This document shows positions 54,614 to 64,000 of a DNA stretch of 64,000 bases, one piece after another (positions within the stretch are counted from its first letter, which is position 1; each line of letters opens with the position of its first letter). The stretch comes from Gambelia wislizenii. Lineage: Eukaryota; Chordata; Lepidosauria; Squamata; Crotaphytidae. The translations under genes were made by a program, and so were the position numbers. The stretch spans positions 105,724,001-105,788,000 of the forward strand of contig JAUMIR010000004.1 of assembly GCA_030847615.1 (NCBI GenBank). The letters are read 5' to 3'. The notes under the pieces were generated by a model. The model did no database searches and was not told the DNA's origin. It saw only the letters and a list, made by a program, of their open reading frames with translations.

Positions 54614-56019
54614 TTTTACCAGATGAAAGAAGGGGGATCAGGAATGTAACTTGAGCTGAAGCTCATAATGGTGCCAAAAGCTTATAATGGAAAATATCTA
54701 AAGAATCCAAGACTCTCTTTGTTGGATATGAATGATTTCTTTTTTCTTGTGAAAAGTGTATGAAGAACTTGAGAAGAAGGGACTGAGTGGATTTTATGAG
54801 AAAAAGCTCTGTTAGGGAAAGAATGGCTGGTGTCAGGTTGCAGGTCTGAGTAAACACATCTCACAATTACATAACAAGAGGCACAGATGAAAGATGTTCA
54901 AAGAATGATGCACTGCAAGTTTGAACTTTTTCATCTTTTGTCTCTATTGCAACCAAAATGGGGTGGGTGAGGGTGAAAATTGGATCATTCAACATTCAGT
55001 GAGAAGTGCTTAGCAAATCTAACTTTCTTTCAGAATAAAGAATTTAGTCATGAGTTCAGCACCTGCACTTAAACCTACAATTCTTACTCATGTGAGTAAT
55101 TCTTATTCAAGCATGTATCACACTGACATTATTGAAACTATACCCTTTCAGTTTATGAAGTGTTGTAGCCACTTTGCTTCCTCTTTCTGAATATTTCTCA
55201 TATGTACAGAAAGGAAGGCAGGGAGACAAAATATTTCTGTTTCAATACTTAGCTTAAGTTTTTAAAAAATCTACTGCTGGCATCAACAGAGGTAGAGTTA
55301 TGCATCCTCCATGTATCTTCTGGAGCCCCAACCTGTTAAAAGCCTTCATCCAGACCTGTCTCCATCATTAACTAGACTGGGACAACCTAGCCATTCCCCT
55401 CTATTGTAGGATACAGACTGTCTCACACATTCTAGAATAATCTGCTGCCCTCCGGTATGGTGGAAAGCCCTATCCCATTGCCTATGTGTTGAAGTAACAT
55501 TGAACTGGTAGTCTACTCCACTTCTGAGCATGGTATGAACAGAAGCACCATTCTGTCTTTTGCCTCAGCCACCAAAATGTCTTGGGATGGTTCTGTTCTC
55601 AGCTGTTCCTAGGACCCTTTCATGTTCTGTTACCTTCCATTTGCCCTAGTCTCAAAAATGCTTCATACCATCCTTGGCCTTAGGAAACTGCTAGGAAGAT
55701 AAAAGCTCAGATATTTGAAGGCTGATTATAATTAGTTAGAGGTAAGGGCACTTTGTGCATTTTCAGGGCCATTGCCAACTTCTGGTTAATACATTTGCAC
55801 TTAAATAGAAATAGTGCCACTAATAGCTTTGGACTAACTGACCTACCCATGCCTGGAGCTAACTCTGTATCTAAAACAGGAATGTACTTCTAGTGGTATT
55901 CAGTATTTGTTGATGTTAGCTGCCATCAAGTCAATTTTGGCTTATGGCAAGCCCATAAATGAGAGACCTACAAGTCATCCTATCATTAACAGCCCTGCTC
56001 GGGTCTTGCAAACTCAGAG
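54614..56019. other. Apparently unique sequence
   Basis: No repeat family or gene recognised. Confidence 0.35.
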
Positions 56020-56240
56020 CCATGGTATCCTTACCAAGCATTATTGCCTTTTCTAGTGAGTCATATCTTCTTATGATATGGCCAAAGTATGACAGTCTCA
56101 ATTTAGTCATTTTGGCTTCTAGGGAGAGTTCAGACTTGATTTGCTCTTGGTTTGTTGAACAGTTGCATTCAGGGTTCTGACTCTATTTCTGTCACCTTTT
56201 ACTTTTGCTTCTCAACTGCCCTTAACTTCTTGAAGTTATT
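56020..56240 (-). mobile_element. RTE/BovB-like LINE fragment, internally deleted
   Basis: The minus-strand sequence at 56,025-56,140 matches 1,795-1,915 (ACCAAGCATTATTGCCTTTT and TGAGTCATATCTTCTTATGA), the C-terminal block. The stretch at 56,155-56,237 matches 4,063-4,148 (GAACAGTTGCATTCAGGGTT), the endonuclease-RT linker. The RT region that should lie between is missing. Confidence 0.65.
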
Positions 56241-57090
56241 TACATACAGCTAATAGTATGGCTGATTTTTTTTTAACTTCTGCTAGTTACAGTAGAGTTT
56301 CCCCCTCCATGAGATATAACTTTGGACTGCAAAATACCAACAAATATTTGTCTCAGATAGATGGACAGAGTGAGGGAGACAAGTGTGTGTCTATAAAAAT
56401 TATACACACCCAATTAATTTGTATAGCATTCAAGCTAAAAATAACTGTACGGGACTCTACTTTGGACTGCTTTGTTTGCCCTTCATATTGACACAAGTTT
56501 ACACTCCCTACCTTTCGTCTGTTCTGCCTCCAGCTCCTTCTGTGAACTCTTCCAGTGACCTCTGGCTTCTTCTGTGACCAGTCTGTTTTGCATTTGCCTT
56601 TTTTTCTTCAAGACACTGAAGTTTACAGCATCTTAAGTTAAGAGTTCATCCCTGTCTTCACTATCATTAGCTTGTTGACCATGTGGTCTGACTGATTGTA
56701 GCCTTCATATTTCTGGCCTTACCTTGTAATGCTATAGCCATTTTGTCACCTCTGTGTAAAACTCAACAGTGAAAATCACTCACCACTCTCAGAGCTCATC
56801 CTTTTCCATTTGGTTTTGCATTTTTACCAGCACAAACACTTTGTTCTCACCAGTGAAATTCTTCAGAACGTTGCCCCATCATTTCTCTTCGTATTTCCTA
56901 TAAAAACCTATAATGTTCAGCAGTACTTGGAAAATTACTTATTTTGCAGGAGGGGGGCTACAGCTCCCCAAATAACCCCCCAAGTGGCCATGCTGGGAGT
57001 TGTAGTTTAAAAAAAGTAAGTTCCAAGCTCTGATATTCATTCTTCAGTTCAAAATTCTCTTAACCACCCCAAAGGTATCCTTTCCTTTAA
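56241..57090. other. Unassigned sequence
   Basis: At 56,985-57,005 a phrase GGCCATGCTGGGAGTTGTAG resembles a hAT-MITE fragment. No gene is recognised. Confidence 0.3.
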
Positions 57091-57094
57091 ACCA

Positions 57095-57180
57095 AAGGTG
57101 GGAATAATTCAACCATCCAGATGTTGTTGGACTGCAACTCTCAGAAGGCCTACCAGCACTGGTAAGGAAGTGTGGCAGTT
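57095..57180. mobile_element. hAT-type MITE fragment
   Basis: CCAGATGTTGTTGGACTGCA and ACTCTCAGAAGGCC are a well-known squamate hAT-MITE phrase. Ends are not clear. Confidence 0.4.
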
Positions 57181-57314
57181 TCGGCCGGTAACTTCTAGAG
57201 GGCCAAAGGTTCTATAAATCATGAATGGGGAACCCTTTTTATTTTTTTCAGCCCAAGGGCCTACTTTCTTCCTGGTTAGCTTTTCCATGGCCCACATGCC
57301 AAATGTCATGATGA

Positions 57315-57574
57315 CTTTAAGTCCCATTGTTTTTAATAAACCTACCTGGTTTAAGACCAATCCAAAGTGTTAAGGGAGGATGCGTATGTACTTTTACATC
57401 AGGAGTGGACTGGTTGACCAAATATTGTTGGACCATACCAGCCCTAGACAGACTAGCCCATGACAAAGACTCTGGAAGCCACACATTGCTTATTCCTGAC
57501 ATTTTACATTTCAAGTTTAGAATACCCTGAATGCATTACAAATTACAGTTAAAACTTACCCTAGTTGAACAGAT
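57315..57574. repeat. 260 bp dispersed direct repeat, copy 1
   Basis: Closely similar to 59,335-59,593 over its whole length: CTTTAAGTCCCATTGTTTTT, TACTTTTACATCAGGAGTGG, GACAGACTAGCCCATGACAA and ACAAATTACAGTTAAAACTT, with scattered substitutions and a small indel. No coding potential or terminal motif was identified. It could be two copies of an unclassified interspersed repeat or a local duplication. Confidence 0.7.
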
Positions 57575-58899
57575 ATCTGTATGCTTCTCTCTGCACACAT
57601 GTTTGTGAGTACAAATCTGTGTGATTTATATGTACACGGGGGCAGATAAATCTTTTTATTTCAGTGACTACTGCAGAGAGAGTGAAATAAGAAATAGGCT
57701 GTTGATTAGTAAAGTGATTAAAAGGATCATCTTATTGATTCCTGCCCAGCTAGGCCCAGACCTCAATAATGAACACTGACTGGTTTAATAAGAAGAAAGG
57801 CAAGATTTACTAGATGCATGTGCTTTCCATTAGGAAGAGCAGAAAAGGAAATAAAAAATGCTGACCTATCCAGTCATGGGCCACTGTACCTCTTGTTCCA
57901 ATAAGGAGTTAGCAGATAAATACTAGAAAAGTGGGCCTTAGCAGCAAAGCCATGTCGCCTGTTGAAATCATTGAGGCAAAGTGTAATTTTGCTTCCAAAT
58001 TTTCATGTTTATTCTTCCTGCACTTGATGCTTAACTATCAAATGTCTGCAAGGTCTGAAAAATACTCTACTTTATGGAAGTTCTCTCTTTCTCATTGGGA
58101 AGCCTCAGGCACATTCAGATATTTAATTTCAGGAGTAATAGAAAAAGGTCTTCAAGTGAAGAGAGCAGAAAGCAGAGGTGGCATCCTGGTTTTTGCTTAG
58201 ATAAATTGTCAACATGTCTAAGAGGCAAAGAAAAGACTTTCAGTTTGTTTCTTGGGGGCAGGGGGTCTCTTATGGGGAAATGAAAATGGGGACATATGTG
58301 GCCCAGCAACATCAGTCCCTTAGGGGACTGGGGTTTGGGAGATTAGGAGAGTGCCTTTTTGGCATCTTTTTGGTTTGATACTTTTTCATGATCTGGGGAC
58401 AAATAATGTCCCAGTTATTTAAAATATTAGCTTCTGGGGGCTTGTGAAGGTGTCTGGGGAAACACTAAGGGCCACAAAAGAGGCTTACACAACCCTATAA
58501 GGTATGCATTTTTCCCATTATACTTTTCTCACGATAATGGAAAGAAAAAAGAGAGGGGGGAAAACAGGAAGATATGAAAGAGGAAAAAATAATGTAAATT
58601 TTAATATATATATATAAAAGAGAAAAAAAATCAGAACTGCATATCCTCCAACTGTCCTGACCTGTCAGGGACAACCCAATTAATCCTCTGTCATCCAACC
58701 TTTTCAGATACTTTTAAAATGTTCCAATTTCTCTCCCTTCCTCCCACTTTTGTCCTTTGTCCTCAGCTGACTTCAGTTGCTGGAAACTGAGTTCAAAGTC
58801 CAATAACCTCTTGCACTTAGTTAACTCAGCAGGGGACAAAGGAGAGGAAGGGGCAGAATCTTGCACTTCCCAGTAGGCTCAAGCAAAAACAAATTGGTG
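57575..58899. other. Apparently unique; possible conserved non-coding segment
   Basis: 57,650-57,860 is repeat-free and mixed in composition (for example ATAGGCTGTTGATTAGTAAA and AATAATGAACACTGACTGG). No gene or repeat family was recognised elsewhere. Confidence 0.3.
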
Positions 58900-59194
58900 C
58901 AGTCTCTCCTAGCCTGTGTGGTCTTCCTCATTTAGTAACTTTTGCCATTTACTGTGGTATGACGTTGCTGGAGGGGGAGCGTTTTGATGACCTCAAGGAA
59001 TTGAGGCCAAAGGATGTATTGGAGGCTGGGCATGCAGTGCCAGACTGAGCTTCTAGGGGGCAGGCTGGGGTATTTAAGTCATTGCCCACCCTACCTCCAG
59101 CTCTTCTTCTTCAGATCTTTGTGCAACCCAACCAGTGCAGTGTGAGGATTTTTTCCCCTCTTACGTTTTGTTAAAGGTAAATTTAACAAATTTG

Positions 59195-59282
59195 GGGGGG
59201 GGGGTTGTTTTTTGTTTTTTTGTTTGTGTGTGTGTGTGTTTTGTTTTGTTTTGTTTTTGTTGTTGTTTTGTTTTGTTTTTTG
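59195..59282. repeat. G/T-rich simple sequence
   Basis: A G run, a (GT)n run and several GTTTT units. The source of an artefact frame rich in Cys/Phe/Val. Confidence 0.85.
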
Positions 59283-59334
59283 CCTACCCTATACTGTATC
59301 TGCAGGGACTGGGATAATTGGCTTAGGGTGGTAT

Positions 59335-59593
59335 CTTTAAGTTCTATTGTTTATAATAATCCTACTTGATTTAAGATCAATCCAAAATGTTAAGGGGGGA
59401 TGTGTAGGATTTGGATGTACTTTTACGTCAGGAGTGGACTGGTTGTCCAGTCCACACCAGTCCTAGACAGCCTAGCCCATGACAAAGGCTCTGCAAGCCA
59501 CACATTGCTTACTCCTCACATTTCATATTTCATTTTTAGAATACCCTGGGTGCATTACAAATTACAGTTAAAACTTACTCTAGCGGAACAGAT
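59335..59593. repeat. 260 bp dispersed direct repeat, copy 2
   Basis: Same orientation as copy 1 and 2,020 bp downstream of it. It differs by point changes and by an extra short block within GGATGTGTAGGATTTGGATG. Confidence 0.7.
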
Positions 59594-60100
59594 TGGCTGT
59601 CATTGGCAGGTATGGGGGGGGGCTAAAGATCAGTCGGTGTACACCTTGGCACCCCCTTGTGGTGAAGGGCAGGGCTCTGAAACAGCTTCTTTGGGTCCTG
59701 GGACCTGACAGGTTGTGAAGGAGCCTGCCCTTGGGGCTGCCCTGGGGAGTTTGTTCTCTCTTATAGGGTCCTTGGACTTGGGAGGGAGTGCCTCAGGTTG
59801 GGTTTAAATAGGGCTACTTTATTTGTTTCAGTTTTGCCTTCCAGATAAGACCGGCAGGGTGAGCAACTCAATGGTGTTGGATTGCCCTCGGAGTCAGGTG
59901 TGACACCCAAGGGAAGGCTGAATATGTGGTCACAGGTTGACACCTGGCCTCACCCAGGCCGGCATCAAGTTGTTCCCCCCTCCTAGGCTTTGTCCCAGGT
60001 TCAATGCATTAATTAAGTTACAGGTCAAATAAAGTGACCCTATTTAAACCCATCTCTTTGTGTCTTGGTCATTATTTCCTGGTTGGTCATCAGTGACCAC

Positions 60101-60142
60101 ACTCTGATGTTGCTTGGCTACACTCTGATGTTGCTTGGCCAC
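60101..60142. repeat. Two-copy tandem repeat, 20 bp unit
   Basis: The phrase CACTCTGATGTTGCTTGGCT/C occurs twice in direct succession. Confidence 0.85.
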
Positions 60143-60724
60143 GTTTTGTTTATGAAATGTTTGAGGGAATGGAGACATGTAAGTTGTGACGTCACACTAA
60201 ACAGTAGCCAGGGGCTTGGTAAATAAGGGGGAAATTTACTAATTTTTTCAGCCACACTGATCATAGGGGCAAAGCAACAACAAACAAACAAACCAAAAAA
60301 ACACCAGAACTGACCATGCAAACACAAAGCTTTCCAGTTAGACACAGTTTAATACCAGGGTCAGCAACCCATGAACTGCAGCCTGTATTTTACCTCCGCC
60401 AAGGCTGCTTTTCAAAATATGTTGCCCAAATTCAGTTGCAAATTGCATTGCTGAATTTAATGATACTGCCATTAAAGCGAAGAGAAAGTTCTTGTTTTAA
60501 TGTGTGTGTTTTTTGAAAGGTAGTTTACCACCTAAATTTACTGGCAAACCATGAAAAATGTCATAAGAACCCATATTCCCTCCTTGTTTTAATGCTGTTT
60601 TAATACCTTTTTTGGCAGAAAATTTGGTGGCGAATGGGGCGAAAATCTATGTTTTATTGGCTTTCACCCTGTTTTCCACCAAATTTTTGTGGTGGGACTG
60701 TAGTGGAATGGTTACCAACACAAA
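60143..60724. other. Unassigned sequence
   Basis: Nothing recognised. Confidence 0.35.
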
Positions 60725-60921
60725 GGCTCTTTCACACTACATGATTATAGCACTATGATACCATGTAATCCTAGGATTTGTCATTTAGTGAGACACGAGA
60801 CCTACCTGGATGACAAGTCTAAATACCTCTCCCTAACCTACAGGTCTCAGGATTTCATAGGATGGAACCATGGCAATTAAAGTGGAACTACAGTGTGATA
60901 TTTGTGCAGTGTGAAAGGGCC
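60725..60921. mobile_element. Palindromic MITE, 'CCTGGGATTTG' core family (copy 5)
   Basis: The ends GGCTCTTTCACACTACATG and the complement of GGCCCTTTCACACTGCAC are inverted. The core has CATGTAATCCTAGGATTTGT and the complementary TCATAGGATGGAACCATGGC. Non-coding. Confidence 0.7.
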
Positions 60922-61333
60922 CCAGAAAAAAATGCTGCACGGTTTTTGGACATTTTTCATCCACAAATCATGTGGAAAGCCCCCTAAACATTAAAATATC
61001 CCCAGTCCCAGCAGATCCCCAGAACACCCCCCCTCCGAAAGCACCTCTATTTACATTGAAGTCCTTTTCAAAATGGTGAGTGAAAGTGACACAGAATTGC
61101 TTCCAGTCACCATTTTGGGAAGGGCTCTGTTGAATATAGAGATACACGAGAGCGCTGTTGAGGGGTATAATCCATGGAGTGGGTTGGGGAGGGGGGAAAT
61201 GGCCACTGCTCCCCCTGTCACTGCCCACTCCAATCTACTCTAAGGTTTACAAAGTCTGGATCCTGCCCAATATGCCCAAGCAATCCCTGCAAAACAAGCA
61301 GCTAAATGTTGGGTTGGATCTAGTCAAAATAGC
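60922..61333. other. Unassigned sequence
   Basis: Nothing recognised. Confidence 0.35.
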
Positions 61334-61945
61334 CCCATTGAATTTCTTTAATGGTATCCTGCCTTTTCCCCAAGACTGGGACTCAAAGAGGTTTACAAAT
61401 TAAAATGATTACAATATAATTAAAGAACACACAAAAAGCAAACATTAAAACAGAATTAAACTATTGACTGTATTAACACAATATATATTTTAAACTTTAA
61501 AAGATTTTTTTAAGTTTTAAAAGTACAATTTAAAACAATACAGCATGCTCTTTTGGCCTTCTCCTTAAAAGCCTTAAGTTCAAAAAGCCTGCCTGAATAA
61601 TATTTTTTTTAAAAAAGTATTCACCTGTTAATGGAAGGATAGCAAGGGAGAGGCCATTCTGTCCTCCCTAGGGAGAGAGCCCTAAAATCTAGAAGCCACT
61701 AAGAAGGCCCACTCTTGTGTTCCCACCAACAGAACTGTAAAGGTGGTGGGATTGAAAGAAGGGCTTCTCCTGTAGATCTCCATGTCCAGGCAGGCTCATA
61801 CAGAGAAATACAACCTGTCATGAACCTAAACTGTATAGAGTTTTATAGGTCATAACCAGCACTATGAATTGTACCTGGACACAGATTGGCAGCCAGTGGA
61901 GTTGTTGAAGCAGAAGAATTGAATGATCCCTGAAACCCCGTAACA
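61334..61945 (-). mobile_element. L2-type LINE 3' region
   Basis: On the minus strand, the 3' terminus at 61,334 (TTTCTTTAATGGTATCCTGC and ACTGGGACTCAAAGAGGTTT) is followed upstream by the conserved block with TTTTATAGGTCATAACCAGC, ACTATGAATTGTACCTGGAC and GATTGGCAGCCAGTGGAGTT at 61,840-61,905. This long 3' region is repeated widely in squamate genomes in L2-type elements. No ORF remains. It explains the many short L2-type tails elsewhere in the window. Confidence 0.6.
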
Positions 61946-63480
61946 AGACTGAAGTTATTCATAACTAAGTAAAGTCCTAGTTATGGCTTGAAGAGGCCAT
62001 GATAAAGATAAACACTATAAATAAGCAGAATTGTCCCATATCTAAAATATTGAAATTCTCACTGATTGCCATTCAGATTTAAAACCATCAAATGATCACC
62101 ACTAGGCAATAACAGATTTATTAAAATAAAAATAAATTTATATTAAAAATCTGACATGCCAATCCTTTCCCTATCAGGAGCCTTTAAATATGCCATGGCC
62201 ACTTCCTTCAACCTGCCAAAACAATTATTAATTATATTGAACATGAATTAAATTTTGCTCAGAGCTATTTCAGCAAAGGCTACTAAGCAATGAATGAGCA
62301 GTTTTGTGTACAAAACCTCTTTCCCATGCACACTATATGATATGATATTCAGGGACAGTTCTTTCTGTGAAACAAAGATGTTACCCCCACATACACACAC
62401 CAAAAAATCCATGTACAGAAGGAAATTAGACTGGTATTTAATGTTTTCTTCAAGTGCAGGATATGTCCTTGAGCAAAGAAAAATGGCTGGAGGGCTCAGG
62501 AGGCACATACAGGTGAAGGACATATTGCTGCAGTCCAGCATCTGCTTCCTGAAGCTACTAGTCCACACTGTCTAACTGTAGGGTTAGCACTAGTGCTCCT
62601 TATATATCAAAATCTAATGGCAAAGTAACAATAACAGCATTTTACTTACAAGATAATGTATTTAAAGTATAAGCTTGTTTACTGTTTGCTGTTCATAATG
62701 TATGTATTGCTTTTAGTCTTTCTGCTGTTTTTAATTCTGTCTTATTGTAAATGATTGTACAAGTCTGTGTGTCAGCCTGGTAGTTTTTAAACCTAAGGGT
62801 TTAAAACTTTTATTTAAAAAGTTGCTTATTTTTAAATAAATACATACATTTTGGGCTTATTTGGTTTATGCTCTTGTCTTTTTCCCCCCCCCCCCAATAA
62901 AGTCACCAGAATAACATGAATTGCACTTGATTTGGCAGGAAAGATTGTAAAGAAAAGTAAATAAGCTGGCACTCTCTTCAGTATTCACAATGTCATAAGC
63001 CTGACAAACAACATTATAAATATTGCAACTCACATTTACAACTGCAGCATCATTGAAAAAAACACCGAATGCCCCCGTAACCCACCTTAGAAGCGAGACA
63101 GTTGCACCAGCCAAAAGCAATCCAAAGTGTTGGACAGCAGGGCACTGAAATATGATATACTCAGCACCCTCTCACCAAGTTAGGCATGGTATGGAAAGAA
63201 GTCCTTCAGTTAGCACGGCTGCCTGGCTTTTAAGGTGGGTTTGGAAAGGTCACATCTGGAGACATAGCTATGACAATGGCGCTACATCATTGTAGCTACA
63301 TATGACAAAGCAGGATCTCAACCATAATATGAAAAATGGTTCTAATCTAAATGTTTCTAAAATGAATCGGCTTAAATTTGTTGTTTTTTAATGAGAGGCA
63401 TGAGCGATGAATCTCTGTCTTAAAAAGATGAATCTGTTGCATGAAATCATACTAAAAATTACTGCTTAATGTTTATTCTG
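61946..63480. other. Apparently unique AT-rich sequence
   Basis: No repeat family or gene recognised. There is a run of C at 62,885-62,896. Confidence 0.35.
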
Positions 63481-63484
63481 TATC

Positions 63485-63685
63485 ACATGTATTTATTAAT
63501 TATACTCATATTCTACCTTTCTTTCAAGGAATTTATAGCTGCTTTCCCCTCACCATATTTTTCATCACCACACCCCTGCAAATTAGTACGTCACACTGAA
63601 TAATAATTTATTACCCATGGTTGAGTGAGGATCTGGACATGGGCCCCTTTAGTCCCTACTCTGACACTATTAGCACTCCATCACA
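63485..63685 (-). mobile_element. L2-tailed (MIR-type) SINE
   Basis: The minus-strand layout fits a tRNA-derived SINE with an L2 tail. The head region near 63,680 reads as the complement of TAGTGTCAGAGTAGGGACTA, with a B-box-like segment (complement of TGTCCAGATCCTCACTCAAC). The tail is at 63,490-63,545 (TATTCTACCTTTCTTTCAAG then AATTTATAGCTGC). Strongly diverged, so old. Confidence 0.45.
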
Positions 63686-63848
63686 GTAATTTCCTTATTT
63701 CAAAAAGTCATTGTAATTTCCGATCATGTTTTCTTCACCCTTTAATGTGGATGGAAGGAATCTTTAAAAATAGTCTTAAAATGATCAAAAAAGATGTTTC
63801 TCAATGGTCAAGATGAGAAGAAGCCCATCTGAAGAGAATCAGAATACA

Positions 63849-63881
63849 TTTATAGAATAAGTTTGGGACTTATTCTATAAA
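63849..63881. repeat. Perfect 14 bp stem, 5-base loop
   Basis: TTTATAGAATAAGT and its exact complement are separated by TTGGG. It may be chance in AT-rich DNA or the core of an old foldback element. There is no following T-run that would suggest a function. Confidence 0.6.
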
Positions 63882-64000
63882 AAAATATGCATATGGTTAT
63901 TTTGCTCAGGAAACATAATTTTCTGTGCAGGGAACAGCATTTTGAGTGCTGAAAATAATATAGCCGTGTAGAAATATTATTTTCTGTGCAAAAGCTACTG
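63882..64000. other. Unassigned sequence to window end
   Basis: Nothing recognised. Confidence 0.35.

Larger units (their letters stand above)
58900..60100. mobile_element. LTR-like GC-richer stretch (unclassified)
   Basis: A TATA-like GGGTATTTAAGTCATTGC at about 59,068-59,085 is followed by a C/T-rich start-like region. About 60,026-60,034 has AAATAAAGTGACCC, a possible polyadenylation signal, then TTTGTGTCTTGG. Between them are a G/T-rich simple stretch (59,195-59,282) and one copy of the 260 bp repeat. Promoter-like and polyadenylation-like signals in this order suggest an old solo LTR or composite, but TG/CA ends and a target duplication were not found. Confidence 0.3.

Noticed and set aside
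59135..59317. Cys/Phe/Val-rich 60-codon frame resembling a membrane protein
   Set aside because: It is the translation of G/T-rich simple sequence.

Overview
This is vertebrate nuclear DNA, almost certainly from a squamate reptile and probably an iguanian-type lizard. The repeat content points there: many CR1 copies with the squamate-type 3' end, Sauria-type SINEs (tRNA head, tail ending in a short ACA/CAACAA run), a 5S rRNA-derived SINE, RTE/BovB-like and L2-like LINE pieces, and many short DNA transposons. The window is AT-rich, with no operon structure, no intact host gene and no tRNA or rRNA gene. Nearly all open reading frames are chance frames or repeat remnants. It reads as intergenic DNA or the interior of a very long intron.

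Layout. 1-5 kb: an L2 tail and a scrambled RTE/BovB-like LINE (pieces on both strands, plus a roughly 930 bp foreign insert). 5-15 kb: a Tigger-like fragment, three palindromic MITEs with a conserved core, two large MITEs with GGAGATTATCAGAC-type ends, and a nearly perfect 350 bp palindrome at 11,258-11,607. 15-18 kb: a 5S-derived SINE and an L2-type endonuclease fragment. 18.9-21.5 kb: a Harbinger-like MITE split by a 1.95 kb CR1. 23.5-24.5 kb: a hAT MITE split by a CR1 that itself holds a small L2-tail insert. 24.7-26.5 kb: two 602 bp LINE 3' ends in the same orientation. 28.4-30.2 kb: a SPIN-like hAT element split by a Harbinger-like MITE, followed by another Harbinger-like MITE. 30-36 kb: mostly unique sequence with one more such MITE. 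36-47 kb: CR1 end, hAT and Tigger MITEs, Sauria SINEs and further Harbinger-like elements. 47-64 kb: a CR1 with a 232-codon frame, a second 5S SINE, another Harbinger-like MITE, a dispersed 260 bp duplication, an LTR-like GC-richer stretch and an L2-type 3' region.

The most interesting content is the DNA-transposon set. Group 1 has ends like GGGCTTGTCTAGATG and 3 bp TAA/TTA target duplications (PIF/Harbinger-like), in two internal families. Group 2 has ends like GGAGATTATCAGAC, 3 bp target duplications of varying sequence, and in four of five members a conserved internal stem-loop; I cannot assign it to a superfamily. Three nested insertions give a relative insertion order. No host gene system is visible. 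Everything here comes from reading by eye, so element ends are good to a few bases where a target duplication is stated and looser elsewhere.
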